Assembly: GCA_029204225.1 (NCBI GenBank)
Contig: CM055101.1
Span: 61,403,340 to 61,467,339, forward strand
DNA length: 64,000 bases
Direction: 5' to 3'
From: Diphasiastrum complanatum
Lineage: Eukaryota > Streptophyta > Lycopodiopsida > Lycopodiales > Lycopodiaceae
Shown here piece after piece: positions 33,800-45,440 of this stretch. Both the position numbers and the translations under genes were made by a program. The first letter of the stretch is position 1. Each line of letters begins with the position of its first letter. Below the pieces are notes generated by a model, which worked only from the letters and a program-made list of their open reading frames with translations, had not been told where the DNA came from and ran no database searches.

Positions 33800-34119
33800 G
33801 TATGCTTTCTTACCAGACTAGGGAAGATTCATAGTTTATCTACGTCAGTTTCTTCGTTATTTGCATTAGCGATTGACTCAAATTGTGAGACATAGCTATC
33901 TGCATCATCGGAAGAAGTCCCTTTAAAATAATCGTACTTAATTTTTGAGATAGAAGTGAAACGTGCAGCAGGACCTTCCATACCGAAGCTAATTAGGAGT
34001 TCAAGTAACTGGGCAGCGATTTCGTCTAGATTTCTTCGACTAGTACTCTCACTCTGTCTTTGTAAAAATTTCTCTGTAAGCTTACGGTATCATTCTAATC
34101 TGGATTCTCTATCTGACAT
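33800..34119 (-). pseudogene. Ty3/gypsy Gag N-terminus
   Basis: Start ATG complementary to 34117-34119 (MSDRESRLE, followed by an in-frame stop). Then RNLDEIAAQLLELLISFGME and YFKGTSSDDADSYVSQFESI, leading to ANNEETDVDKL, stop, IFPSL. The DADSYVSQFE...D.DKL.IFP pattern is the start of the retrotransposon Gag domain. Two stops show decay. The frame is cut on the left by the copia LTR. Confidence 0.75.
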
Positions 34120-34175
34120 ACACTAGAGATGGAGATGGATGTGTCAGATTTCTTATAACTTTCCTAAACTATCCA

Positions 34176-34188
34176 TGGCAACGGCGTC
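34176..34188 (-). other. Primer-binding site of gypsy element
   Basis: The complement reads TGACGCCGTTGCC, one change from TGGCGCCGTTGCC, between the Gag start (34119) and the LTR border (34194). Confidence 0.75.
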
Positions 34189-34193
34189 AAAAA

Positions 34194-35438
34194 TTGGTAT
34201 ATGTTGTACTATACCAACAAGGTTAATATAGATTTTTGTAGTAAATAGTGTCGTTCCCACATAGGACAGCGTTAAAAAATTATGTATTTGGTACAATTTA
34301 TGACAAGTGGTTTCGAGTGTTATTCTGGTTGTGGACAGACATTAAAAAGTAACCAGTATTATTTATATTTGGGATGTGTTGTGTTGATAATTTCAGAACA
34401 ACAATCTGGCCTCTATCAAATCGAATGAAACGTGTTCTACAGATGAGATGTTATCAGAGTAGTACAGCTATACTACACTCTGGCTGATTAAGGTGTCAAC
34501 AGAGAATTGAGAAGTGTTCGATGTATTTGCGACTGTGCAGACAATTAATTAATTGCATTCGCAAACTGTTTGTTTCCAGACAGAAGTCCTCAACAACTAA
34601 AGTCCAAATTAATGGTTAAAGAACACGAATAGTTTTAGAGCACGTTAGAAACTTATGTCAGTTACAGTCAGGAAAACAGATCAAAGGCTCAATTCTTCAA
34701 ACATGGATTGTCATCTCATTTGTATACATACAACTTTATTCAATGACCGTGCTAGATTGTACCAAAGATAGTCATTATTCAAGTGCCAAAAAGAAAGTAT
34801 TTGCGACAAATGAATAAGATGGTTTTAAGATAGTTCTTTAAAGCATGCTTTACGGATACACATCAAATGACTGTGATGCACTACAGTGTTTGTCTGATCA
34901 AAGAGTAATTCATGTAATGCGTTAGAGATTGCTAGTAGACTCAAGATCACTCACACTCAGCAGTGCGGAGAACAGAGATAACTCATAGAACTCTATTCAC
35001 TTCTTCAAGCTCTTACATATGCATAAACTCGCAACTAAAGTGTGAGATCAATATATGTTCTACGGGGCAAACAAACACACCTCTAAAACAACAGGTGCGT
35101 CGCTCCCGTGAAAGGGTCTAGTTAACAATTAGATTGAAAATACGTTCAATTATACCATGAAAGGTATATTTAACTAAGAGTTAAGATTACTCTAGTTTAA
35201 CATGTCTTTCCATATCTGTCATTTCGTATGGACGACCTAGTAAAGGTTATCCAAGGCAATGTCTTTCTTTTTAAAGGTCTTGCCCTTTATTATAAGGCAA
35301 GTACTTAGGAGATTTATTCTCGAAAAATGACTTAGGCCTCTTCATGATTTATACTTATTTGGCTCATATCTTCATTTTTGTGTATATCATGCCATATTTA
35401 CATTGATATTCAATATTTAATAATGTCGTGGCATCACA
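34194..35438 (-). mobile_element. 5' LTR of gypsy element
   Basis: 1245 bp beginning TGGTATATG next to the PBS and ending GGCATCACA, so TG...CA. It contains GTCGTTCCCACATAGGACAG near 34242, a word often seen near the U5 side of plant gypsy LTRs. The outer end is proposed because an inverted copy of the first part begins at 35439; without a second LTR the outer border is tentative. Confidence 0.55.
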
Positions 35439-35920
35439 GTTAGTAACAAAGATAATTGTTTCTAACATATTCGTGAACTACGTAAGTTCTTTAACCATGA
35501 CTGGACTTTAGTTGTTGAGGACTTTTGTCTAGAACACATTAGTTCAAGAATAAGATTAATTTGTCTATTCGTACGCGTCTGCATCGAACATTTTACATAT
35601 CCTTGCTGACAACTTAATTAGTCAGAGTGTAATTCATTTGAGCTACTCTGATAACATTTCATTTACAAAACGCTTTTCATTTGGTTTGATAGAGGAAGAC
35701 TGTTTTTTTTTTAGCACTCATTACCTTTACACACCTTTTCCAAAAGTGGTACTGGCTGCTTACAAAATGTCTCTTGACAACCAAATTTTTACTCAACTCC
35801 ATTTCATTCAAAATAAGTCAATAATGTATCAGCTTAACAACTTTGACGAGCTGTCTCCTTGGGGAACGATCTAAATACTACATAAATATAGCAATTATGT
35901 GTTGATATATTGCGACAGAT
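35439..35920 (+). repeat. Inverted copy of the adjacent gypsy LTR
   Basis: The complement of this stretch follows 34205-34690 in order: TAGTA..TAG..TCGTTCCC, TGGTTGT...GACATT, CCAGTA, CTCTATCAAA, TGTTATCAGAGTAG, GTCCTCAACAACTAAAGTCC, ATGGTTAAAGAAC, GTTAGAAAC. Arms of about 480 bp flank a 750-bp single-copy middle. Copies are diverged with short indels, so the duplication is old. It lacks the PBS and gag of the other copy. Confidence 0.75.
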
Positions 35921-37045
35921 CATCAATGTCTCCAAAATGGTTTTTCTTCTTTTCTAGTTCAGCAATCAAGCCCCTACTTGCGGAGGTCATTTCAAAAAGT
36001 ATGGTGAATAAAATTGAATTGGCCAGTATGATGGCTTGGTATGTCGGCATGCCAAGCCATCACAGTGGCCAATCCAAATGAATTCACCATAACTCCTAGA
36101 ATATCAAACCCAACGATCAAGCCCTTGCTTGCGAAGGTCATTTATCAAACTATCATTTTGGCTCACTGAAAATGTAGGGTTGTGCTACTTCAAGGGACTG
36201 CTTCAAGGATAGTAGAATTTGTGTTTAATGCAGAAGTCGCTAAAAACAACTGCAAAACAAGAATACAACCCTAGGTATTCCATTGGAGAGTCAGGAGTCA
36301 ATTGTGGTAATGATTGGCTTGTAAGGATTCCCATCAATATTTAGTCTATTGTGGCCTTTGGAGAAGTTTACAAATCAATCATGGCTCATATTGGCCGCAT
36401 TATTTTTACTTTATGGTGCTGCATTATTCTTCTTTGCAGGATGATTTGTTGATAAAAGAAATGGAAGTAAAAAACCATAGCAAAAAGCAATTGTTTTTTT
36501 CTCAATTAGAAAATTCATGCTAATTTCACAATTAGAATACGATATCATATTTGAGAAAGTGGTATACATAAAACTTGTAGACTTGAAAGAGACTACAGAA
36601 TTGAAAGTAGAGACAAATTATAGAATGACTATTATATCTCTAATCATTTGCAGCAACACCCCACGAAATTGAAATTTTTTCAGATTTCTTCAGTTTTCCA
36701 CCCAACTGTAAACTGCCCTGGCTCTCCATCACTACTTTTTGCATACCCATGCAAGACCCATTATGCTGAATGGTTGTCTGATTAAGTCACCACCGATGAT
36801 TTTCCCAAAACCACCTGAAACTGCAAGTTTCTCCCAAAATTCTTCCATGAATTCCCTTACAATAATCGTCTGATCTTTCCTGAAGTTCTGATTGAAAGAA
36901 CCTTGCCACTTTCTGCCATCTGGACCACCTTCACCTCATACGATGTAGGGTGTCCTTTCTCTTTAGATGTTTCTCATGTCACTTTTCTTGGTAAAAGATG
37001 TCGACATGGCTCCACCGGATCGTGCGTACCTGCAACACCTTGCCG
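35921..37045. other. Stretch with a small fold-back and possible copia leader
   Basis: Apart from the 90-bp fold-back at 36001-36090 no feature is recognised. The right part up to the PBS complement at 37046 should be the 5' leader and gag start of a minus-strand copia copy, but no Gag motif is readable. Confidence 0.4.
36001..36090. repeat. 90-bp fold-back (43-bp arms, 4-bp loop)
   Basis: Arms 36001-36043 and 36048-36090 pair around the loop TCGG with about eight mismatches. The centre reads CTTGGTATG-TCGG-CATGCCAAG, resembling the hairpin centres at 55196-55229 and 58360-58393. A 34-bp direct repeat (TCAAGCCCYTRCTTGCGRAG, then GTCATTT) lies at 35966 and 36117, flanking the fold-back. Confidence 0.85.
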
Positions 37046-37057
37046 CTCTAATACCAA
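37046..37057 (-). other. Copia primer-binding site
   Basis: The complement TGGTATTAGAGC differs by one base from TGGTATCAGAGC and lies three bases from the LTR start at 37061. Confidence 0.8.
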
Positions 37058-37060
37058 CTT

Positions 37061-38402
37061 GTTAAAATTCTAATAAGATCTAGTGCAGTATACTATGCAT
37101 ATAGAAAAGGCCCCAAACTACATGGGCTTAACAGGTGTCACTAAATTGTCCTACCACCTGCCAATAGGCCCAATATGGCCAAACCAACTGACAAACCCTG
37201 GACATGCCCTTGAGTATAGCAAGTACTATAAATTATTCTATACAGACTGAATTTTCCTACTACTTGGCTAACCCAAGTAGTCAGTTATGGGACAAGTGCT
37301 CAATTGAAAAGTCAATGATGGGTCATGTCTCAGTCACAACTGAATATAACAAATCTAATTATTTGTACACTAATTACAATATCACATTTGAAGTTTACAT
37401 AAAATGTATATCAGATTAACTCTGATTTCTAGCTTAGAGTACTAGCAGAAAATGAAGCAATAAGAAAAAAATAGAAAGCACCTAAAGAACATGACTCATA
37501 ATCTAAAGTAGAAATTATAGCATGTGGTTGATCATCAAGAAATGATATATGTGAATTTGCATGAGATCTAAGCAAATCAACAAACAAATTTGCAACAAAA
37601 AGACCAAGAAGAATTCTTGGAAGTATAGTGGCAATTCAACCAATTGGCATGCGAGAAGCAGTAGTACTAATGGTACCATGAAGAATATTGGTATACTATT
37701 GTTGCACCAACAAAGGTTATCATGTCTGATGAGAATCGACAGGTAGGGATTGATTCATCTTGATTATCCTAGAACTCGGATGGAATTTGATTCTGTCTGC
37801 TGGTCTATTGCCTGCTATAACTGATCTACAATCCTCTAGAGTGTAGACAGACACTACTGACCAATGTTTAATTGTTTAAGCATTCAACAAGATGAATCAG
37901 TGTGCAAAATAAAGAATAAAGAGTTTGATCCTGTCTGTTGGCCTACTGCCTATTATAACTAATCTACTATCCTCCAAAGTGTAGATAGACATTGTTGACC
38001 AACATTTACTTGTTTAAGCATTCAACAAGATGAACTAGTGTGCAAAATAAAGAATAAATAGTTGATTACGAACAGAGAACGATCAAACATCAAAGTGTTG
38101 AAGATCATTTAATATGTGCATTCAAGCTACTATATTATCAATGATCCTTTTGTAAGAGCACTGTTGTAACAAACCCACATAGCACATTGACATGAGAGAC
38201 ACTATCTCTCTCACAAAATATATCAGATCGTCTTGCTTAATAGCAGACTTCTTGGACATCGGCTAGCTCTTCTATGCCTAGTATTCAACCAATTTGATGT
38301 TCAATCTATTCTCTCGTGTTTGATCTGTTTATATAGATAGAGAGAAAAAGGTTTAAGCTAATCAGAGACTACAAGAACGGCTGATTAAGCACGTTCCAAC
38401 GA
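37061..38402 (-). mobile_element. Copia LTR apparently shared by two minus-strand copies
   Basis: Starts TGTTAAAATTC next to the PBS on the left; the right border lies just before the RNase H end of copia D. It would then be the 5' LTR of the left copy and the 3' LTR of copia D, as in a tandem arrangement. A TATA-like TATATAAACA on the minus strand near 38330 fits this orientation. The right border (about 38402, where GTTGGAACG may be a mutated TGTTGGAAC) is uncertain. It contains the 138-bp tandem duplication listed next. Confidence 0.5.
37786..38061. repeat. Tandem duplication, two units of 138 bp
   Basis: TTTGATYCTGTCTGYTGGYC starts at 37786 and 37924. Each unit continues with CTATAACTRATCTAC-type sequence, a TGTAGAYAGACA word, AAGCATTCAACAAGATGAA and GTGCAAAATAAAGAATAAA. 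The copies differ at roughly one base in ten. Confidence 0.88.
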
Positions 38403-38405
38403 TGT

Positions 38406-40738
38406 TCAGATTGCCTTCAGTATCATCCGTGCAGGAGGACGTCCTCCAGGGACTTTCTTGATTTCCTTTGTACTTGGAGTGAAGATCTGCCACCTTTCGG
38501 TCTTCTTCGCCTTCGTGTCTTGTTTGGATTTCACCTTCGCCTTTGAGCTCCTTCGCTTCGAACATTTGACCTTCATCTTCATTCGGCCTTCGGTTGAAAC
38601 CATTATGTGGTGCTTATGTCTTGAGGTGGTTTCTGTCTGTGGGCAGCTCCTTTGTATTTCTGTAGAGATGAAGACTTGCTGGTCCTTTCCGTGTATTTCT
38701 GCATACATGTGCTTTAAAGCTAACAAAGCTTTGTGGCTCAAAACATTTTGTTTCTTCAGCTCCCTCTCAAAGCGTGGTAGCTTTATGACTCCTAGGCTCT
38801 TCCTCTGCCTCTCAAACAATCCTTTGTCTAAGGGCTTGGTGAGGATGTCTGCCACCATCTGCTTTGTTCCAATGAAGCTAGTCTTCAATTTGTTTATTGC
38901 GACTAGGTCCCTTATCAAATGATATTTGAATGCAATGTGCTTCATCCTTGAATGAAACACAGGATCCTTCATCAAGTGTATGGCATAAGTATTGTCCATC
39001 TGCAATATCAGAGGCTCTTTGATAGTTTCACCCAGTCCGTTGAGGAACTGTTTGAGCCATATGATTCTGTGGGCCATCTTCGCGGCTGCAACATATTCTG
39101 CTTCGCAAGATGATTGAGCTATGATGGTCAGATTCTTGTTGACCTAGAGAATTGCTGCATTCGCTACAATGGTGCACTCTCTTGAGACACTTTTGTAGTT
39201 TTCCTTGAGTGATGCCCAACTTGCATCATTGTAGGAGTGCATTTGGAATCCGGCATCATGAGAGTAACATAGCCTGAAATCCTTCATTTCTTGAAGGTAT
39301 TGTAGGATTCTCTTCGCGATCTTCCAGTGCATAAGACGTGGGTTCACGTTGAATTGGCTCATCCTAAACATGGCATAAGCAATGTTGGGGCATGTGTTAT
39401 CTACTAGATACATTAGCAATCCAACCAGGCTCCTGTAAGACGTGTGCTACATGATCTCTTTCTCTTCTTTAGTCTTCGGACAATCTTTGTTTGTCAAAAT
39501 TGTTCCTACAAGCATTTGGGTGTTTGCCCCTTTGCAATCTATCATCCCAAATTCATCTAGGATGTACCTAGACTGATGAAGGTATAGCTTTCCTTCATCA
39601 TAGTTGTGGTCGATTTGCAAGCCTAGATAACATCTAGCTTCTCCTAGGTCTGTTATCTTGAATTGTTTTGAGATGTCGCTCTTCACTTCGGCAATTAGCT
39701 CTTCGCTTCTGCAAAGTATCAGTGTGTCATTCACATATACAGCAACAATGATGATCTCCCCATCTGTGATATTTACGTAAACATTGGACTCAGCCACCAA
39801 TGGCTTAAAATGCAAGGATCTTAGGACATGATCTTTCTTCTTGTACCATTGTTATGTGGATTACTTCAAATTGTAGATACTTCTGTGCATTTGGTAGGCA
39901 TAGGTGGGAAGTGATTTGCAGATGTAACCTAGAGGTTGGTCCATGTAGACTTCTTTGTCTAACTCGCCACAGCCTCCTCATCAACTATGTGAATCTTGAG
40001 ATCATAAGCGGCTACATATGCAAATAGCAAACATAGGGATGCATGCTTCATGACAGGAGATGAGGTCTCAGTGTAGTCGATGTCGTACTCATGAGAGAAT
40101 CTCTTCGCTACAAGTATGGCTTTGTATTTCAAAACATTTCCATTCGGTCCATACTTCAACTTGTATACCCATTTGCATTGCACGGTCTTTCGCTTGTCTG
40201 GTACTTGCTACAGTGTCCATACCTCATTTTTCTTCATGAATTCAATTTCTTCGTTCATGGCTTGGATCCATTTTCCTGTCTGGACTGTCGATGACTTTCT
40301 CAAATGTTTGTGGTTCGTCACTGAATCCACAGAACTCTTTGGATGTTGAAGTCGGGCTGCCTGGCACAAATCTAGCTAGCACTCTTCATTCTCTTGTTGA
40401 TCTCTTGGGAGATTTCTCAGGTACTGCACTGCCCTTGCCTTTGTCTCTTTGGGTAGGTCCGAAACCATTTCAGTTTACAAGAGTTCTTTGTAGGCAGGCA
40501 TGTTGTCCTTTCTTGTCTGATTCGTCACTCAACTGATGTGGGTTCAAACATCTTCATATGAGTGTTCGGGTTCTGCTCCCTCTGTCATGATTGGTAGGTC
40601 ATAGTATTGCTTTCCTAAGACTTCATGGCTGGTTGAATCATCATCAACCATTGTTTTGGTCTCTTCAAACTTGACGTCTCTGATTGTCTTCACTTGATTC
40701 GTCTCTAGCATGTAGATCTTGTAGTATGACAAATGGTC
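38406..40738 (-). pseudogene. Ty1/copia RT and RNase H (copia D)
   Basis: From right to left: linker with SYYKIYMLETNQVKTIRDVK and QYYDLP (40544-40732), then CKWVYKLKYGPNGNVLKYKA (40100-40180), RT active-site region with YVND in place of YVDD (near 39740), ITDLGEARCYLGLQIDH, NIAYAMFRMSQFNVNPRLMH and RNase H remnants down to VADILTKPLDKGLFE (about 38870). A Lys-rich tail continues to 38406. Several frame changes separate the blocks, and part of RT between 39830 and 39960 is scrambled. The YVND change alone would abolish polymerisation. Same lineage as 16066-17695, in the opposite orientation. Confidence 0.9.
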
Positions 40739-40750
40739 TTCATATCCGAT

Positions 40751-41520
40751 TGTTAAAAAATGTAAAACATGTCTATCTTATGTTTGTTGATGTTTGGGGG
40801 TCCTACCCATGTAAATATTTTGTACATATCCAAGGTATGTGAATTGAGCACATATCCTTGTAGAATAGGGTGAGTTTGGGTTAGGTAGATCAAGTTTCAA
40901 TGACATGCATAAAGTCTAGTTGATCTAGTATGACATGCATCAATGTTCACAACATCTAGATTGACATGTATGTAGAATTTCACATGAAATTGGTCAAATA
41001 TGACCTTGTAGAAACTCAAGCCATAATAAATGCATTGTGTCCTAAGTTTCCATTGTGACATGCAAGGCATGCAAACACTCTAATGCATGTAGTTTTGTAG
41101 GTTCATAGTTGAGAATTTGACATTTGGAGAAAGTAGGTAGAAGTTAGGTGAAATCTGTGCATGCAAGCACTTAGGTGTCAAGATGATAGTAGTTTGCACT
41201 TGAATAGGTGTAGGGAATGCATTGAATGCTAGTAGTACCATGAATTTTGGCCCTCCTATACATGTACATATGTGATTGTATTCTCTCTCTAACTCGGATT
41301 TTGTATCTTCTTCATACATGATTTTACTTGTGTACTTTTCCTATTTGTGAGGAATTAATGTAGCTTTGATCTGTAGCATTCTAAATTGTGCGCTAGCCTC
41401 AAATCTGTTGGTAGATTGTACGATTGTTGTATAGGTGATCTGTGTGCCACCACAAAGCATGGTAAAGATCATTCACACTTTTTGTGTGGTTCCCCACATG
41501 TGTGAATTTGCTGGATTTTC
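40751..41520 (+). mobile_element. Candidate LTR, plus orientation (right end approximate)
   Basis: Starts TGTTAAAAAATGTAAAACATG abruptly inside the copia D linker. It has the layout of the copia A LTR: GACATGCAAGGCATGCA near 41058, a CT-rich patch with ATTCTCTCTCTAACTC near 41280, and CCCCACATGTGTG near the right end (41492). No target duplication or PBS was found, so it may be a fragment. Confidence 0.55.
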
Positions 41521-41639
41521 AAAATTCAAAGACAAAATTATACGCGACAACGAAAACGAAAAACAAACAGTTTCGCGACAAAGATTAGAAGAGATTGAGA
41601 AGAGAAGAGGGAAAGAGAGAGATAGAGGGTGAGAGTGGA

Positions 41640-42105
41640 GGTTAGCTCAAATGCTCCTTATACTTGCTAATGGAGAAACATTAAATAACATGAAAATAGA
41701 AAGCAATGGAAAACACAATAAAAAACATTAGCAAGTAGTGAATAGCAAATGAGGACGCTTCTCTCCAAAAAGTGGTAGAGTTTCCTCCTTCTCACTAAGC
41801 ATGGAAATAGAGTACAAGTGGTGCCTTTTTATAGATGGGAAAGGCCCTTGCCCCAAAATCCTATTGGCTAATATTTACATTGATCCTCTTGGACCCAACT
41901 TGATCCAAGGGTCCACAAAAAGTACATTGGAAATCACAAGATTCATGTGAGTCCAAAATTGGACCCAACTCTAAAATAGTAAACTCTGAGTTTAAAATTG
42001 AATTTGGGCCTCAAGTTTTATTTTAATTACAAAGGGACCCAAGTCTATTATTTTATTTACAATTTAACTTGCGTGCTCATTGAGCCATGGGCTTATACGC
42101 GCAGA
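41640..42105 (-). mobile_element. LTR-like fragment of gypsy type
   Basis: A minus-strand TATA box (TATAAAAAGG, complement of 41828-41837) and ATGGGCTTATACGCGCAGAATGCCATGCC-type words near 42090 resemble the layout at 44838-45440. The flanks show no clear TG/CA ends. Borders are approximate and the call rests on layout only. Confidence 0.35.
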
Positions 42106-42129
42106 ATGCCATGCCCTCGCAACACATTT

Positions 42130-43020
42130 TATTAGCCAATATTATTTATTTACAATTCATCGGGAATACCCTCAACACATAGCTCTTTACATAGATGATG
42201 CTTTTATTTTGTCTAACGACACTTCTCTTCTACACACTACTAAGAGTGATCTATCAAAGGAATTTGACTGATTTAGAAGCTGTTCATTCTTTGCTAGGAA
42301 TTCACATTACTAGACATAAACTTTAAAAGAAGATCTATCTTAGCCAACAAGCATATCTAAAAGGCATTCTAGAAAAGTTTCATATATGTGATTGCAAACC
42401 AATTGATACTCCAATGGATCCAAATATAGTATTGACTATATCTTCTTGTGCTGAGACTGATAGTGAAGTACTCGACTTCGCGAAATACCCTTATCATTCA
42501 CTAATCGGATCTCTAATGTATGCAATGTTGTGTACTAGACCATATTTAGCATATACTATTAGCACGTTAAGTCAATTCATGTCTAATCCTAGGATCACTC
42601 ATTGGAAAGCATTAAAGAGAGTGATGAGATATATTCAGGGAAGTTTAGATCACATCTTATGTCATGATGGAAATGCTATCAACCCACTCGTCCTATGAGG
42701 CTACTCCGACTCAGATTAGGGAGGAACAGTCTCTACCAGAAAATCTACCTTCAGGTTCTGTTTCTATCTGGCATGGGGACCGATTTCGTGGAACTCAAGG
42801 AAGCAGAAATCAGTTACGCTTTCTTCGACAAAGACAGAGTACATCATAGCATATCAAGCTTCAAAATAAGCTGTATGGATCAGGTTATTACTTCACGACT
42901 TACATCACACTCAGTTTAATGCTACCACCATTCTGTGTGACAACTTAAACTGTATTTCACTGTCACATAGAAATCCTGTATCATTTCATTTGAAAGAAAG
43001 TTTTCTCAAGGCAAGTAATC
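42130..43020 (+). pseudogene. Ty1/copia RT end and RNase H, heavily mutated
   Basis: RT active-site region is IALYIDDAFILSND (near 42180, IDD in place of VDD). Then pieces of ITRHKL..KIYLSQQAYLKG, PIDTPMDPN, HSLIGSLMYA, TRPYLAYTISTLSQFM, ITHWKALKRVMRYIQGSLDH, GYSDSD, STRKSTFRF, LSSTKTEYIA and TILCDN follow in frames that change several times. RNase H order is complete but interrupted by stops. No LTR is attached on either side; it is followed directly by the minus-strand gypsy gag. Confidence 0.85.
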
Positions 43021-43059
43021 CTTCAATACTGCTCCACAACATAAATGGTCGCAGACATC

Positions 43060-43963
43060 AGTAGACTCCTAGTCGTGGCCCAGGCTATTGTGGAGGGTAG
43101 GGGCGGTATGCTTGATAGATGGTGGATTTGGTTGTTGCCGAAAAATGGTTTTGCAGTTTTGAGGGCATTCATTAGTAGTATGATGTTGTGAGCAGATTGG
43201 ACACAAGACATTTTCTCTTGCTGGAAAGGATTTCTCAGTAATTTGTTTCATTGCAGGTTGGAAATCAGTAGTGAGCTTATCCATATGAGATTGTTGAGCT
43301 TTTTGCCAAGTTTTCATTTGATGTAGAAGTTCAGAAGATTGGGCAACATTGTCAGACTTCGGTAACTAGGACGGTCCGAATTCTTAGATTTCTTTTCATG
43401 ATGGTTAAAGTCATCATCAGGACCTTCGTCTTCCTCACGAATAGCATTAGTCATCACATTTTTAAGCTGATCATAAAGGTCAACTGGTTTGAGTTCACGG
43501 CGGATGTTTTTAGGCAATCCAACCAAGAACAGTTTTATGGCCATACTTTTGATGATAATTTTATCAACACATTCTACTTTGAGATGTTTAAAATGCTCAA
43601 TGTAGTATCGAACAAACTCTTCGTGACGCATCTTGATATGGGTAATTTGGATGAATGGGCTCTAAGTCAGTTTGGATGGTTTGAAACGCTTGATGAGAGC
43701 GTCCTTAGGGTGGTCCAAGAAGCAAGACCAGGAGCTTCGAGATTAAGATACCACTCCTTGGCTGTTCCATAGAGTACCATGAAAAATAGGAGAAGCTTTT
43801 CAGTTTTTGAGGTATCTTCATAAAAATGGCATGCATTATCAAAGTCTTGGAGAAATCGGACTGGGTCAAATTCTCCATCGTACTTTGGTGCATCGATTCG
43901 TGGAATTCTGCGTTCTAGTCATGGAGGAGCCAGATTAAAAAATTCAGCACAGTACTGAGACAT
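43060..43963 (-). pseudogene. Ty3/gypsy Gag with zinc knuckle
   Basis: Start ATG complementary to 43961-43963 (MSQYCAEFFNLAPP, then a stop). The capsid-like domain reads DAPKYDGEFDPVRFLQDFDN and GTAKEWYLNLEAPGLASWTT (43720-43900), then after a shift FVRYYIEHFKHLKVECVDKI and LPKNIRRELKPVDLYDQLKN, and finally a Cys/His knuckle CPICSQHHTTNEC (about 43165-43205). This is the standard retrotransposon Gag order. Shifts near 43660 and 43320 and one early stop inactivate it. Its 3' side is cut at about 43060 by the copia fragment. Confidence 0.88.
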
Positions 43964-44823
43964 GATGCAAAGAGTGGAGGAGAGTAACAATACTGAAGAT
44001 CAGGTCAGTACTGTACTTGGCAAAAAAAAGACAGTTTGCTTGTAGAATGGAGAGTGTAGGACAAAAAAAACTGGTCTTTCTGGCTGTAATAGAATTCATG
44101 GACAGACTAAGAAATCATGGAGAGATAGATAAATCGAACTGTGGGACTCGTGAATTCTGACAGGGAGTGCCGTCTGTCAGAATATTGATTTTTTTATATT
44201 TTTGAAAAAAAAAATTGTATTATTAGAATTTGCGGGTGGGACAGAAAATTTGTGCTCACTGAAGACGATTTCGTAGGCTGGATGACGATTTCTGATACAG
44301 AGGTTTTATTGACAGATTGGAAATATGAAAAAAAAAAATATGACTTCCTGACAGAAAATAGACAAAATCTCTGAGATAGAATTCACAGAGCTGTTGGAGG
44401 ACTAATCTTGATTAGATCTAGCCTCAATGAAACTAACGAATTCTAGGACAAAGATTTGGGTGAAAAATAAGGGATTTTGACAGTATATCAAGTTGTTTTC
44501 TCATAATCTAATAGTGGTTAGAATTCGTGGAGGTGATAAAATGAAAGATCAGGGTCTGTTATGGCTGCAAACACACTGGAGAATTTTGATATACCTATTT
44601 GGATCGGAAATGTACTTGGGTCACTTTTTTTTTAAGAAAATGCCCAAGTTGACTCTTTTGTTGCTTCCCCCCGGCTTGATAAGTTGCTCCGCAGCTCGTG
44701 TAGGACCTGGAGAGAAGACTCGTGTTGTGATTGGAAGATAGAAGACAGGCAAACAAGCAAACACACAACACGAAGGCAAAAAAACAACAGAGAAAGAAGC
44801 TAGGTAAAAAATGCTTAAAAAAT
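43964..44823 (-). other. 5' leader of the gypsy element
   Basis: About 860 bases between the Gag start and the PBS complement. A-rich and T-rich patches, no readable frame of interest. Repeated GAATTC(T/G) and GACAG words are seen. Confidence 0.5.
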
Positions 44824-44836
44824 CACAACGACGCCA
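44824..44836 (-). other. Primer-binding site of gypsy element
   Basis: The complement TGGCGTCGTTGTG matches the TGGCGCCGTTGCC-type site with three changes and is adjacent to the LTR start at 44838. Confidence 0.65.
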
Positions 44837-44837
44837 A

Positions 44838-45440
44838 TGTTGGAAGTAAATCTGATATGCGAAGGTTTGGCTAGATCTACTCACGATGTGGTGTAGTTTA
44901 GAGAACACAAATGAAATAGAAAGAGAATCTCAAAAATAGAGAACTTGATATCCTAATCTCAAAAGTGCTATTTACAAGGAAAATACCTCTCCTTTTATGG
45001 CAAGGAGGGTCTTCCATAAGTATCCACCAACTTATGGGACTTATCTATTTCTAGCCTTTCTAGAATTTCTAACTTAGAATTTAGAACTTCAAAGTTTCTT
45101 AACTTAGGAAAACTTAAGACAAAATATTTCTAATCTTAAGTTTCCTAAGTCTAAGTTCTAAATCTAAGTTTAAGCTATTTTATTATTTTTTTAAGCTTCT
45201 ACTCATGGGCTTACAAACACATGCCATGGCAGAAGTTTATTAACAGACACTTGTACGTGGACTTACAAAACAAATGCCATGGAGTTTTATTTCTTTTTTA
45301 TTTTTTCTGTGTTAGCATAGATGCTAATAGAATTGTAGCTAATGGACTCTTTATTTTATTTTGCAGTGAGCACTGGAGCTTAAACCTGATCTCTATCAAA
45401 AGATCTGTAGATAATAATATCAAATTTTTTGTGTAAAGAT
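44838..45440 (-). mobile_element. 5' LTR of gypsy element (outer end approximate)
   Basis: Starts TGTTGGAAGTAAATC beside the PBS. A minus-strand TATAAAAGG-like word (complement near 44990-45000) gives the expected promoter orientation. The outer border is not resolved; it may lie anywhere from 45190 to 45440. Confidence 0.55.
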
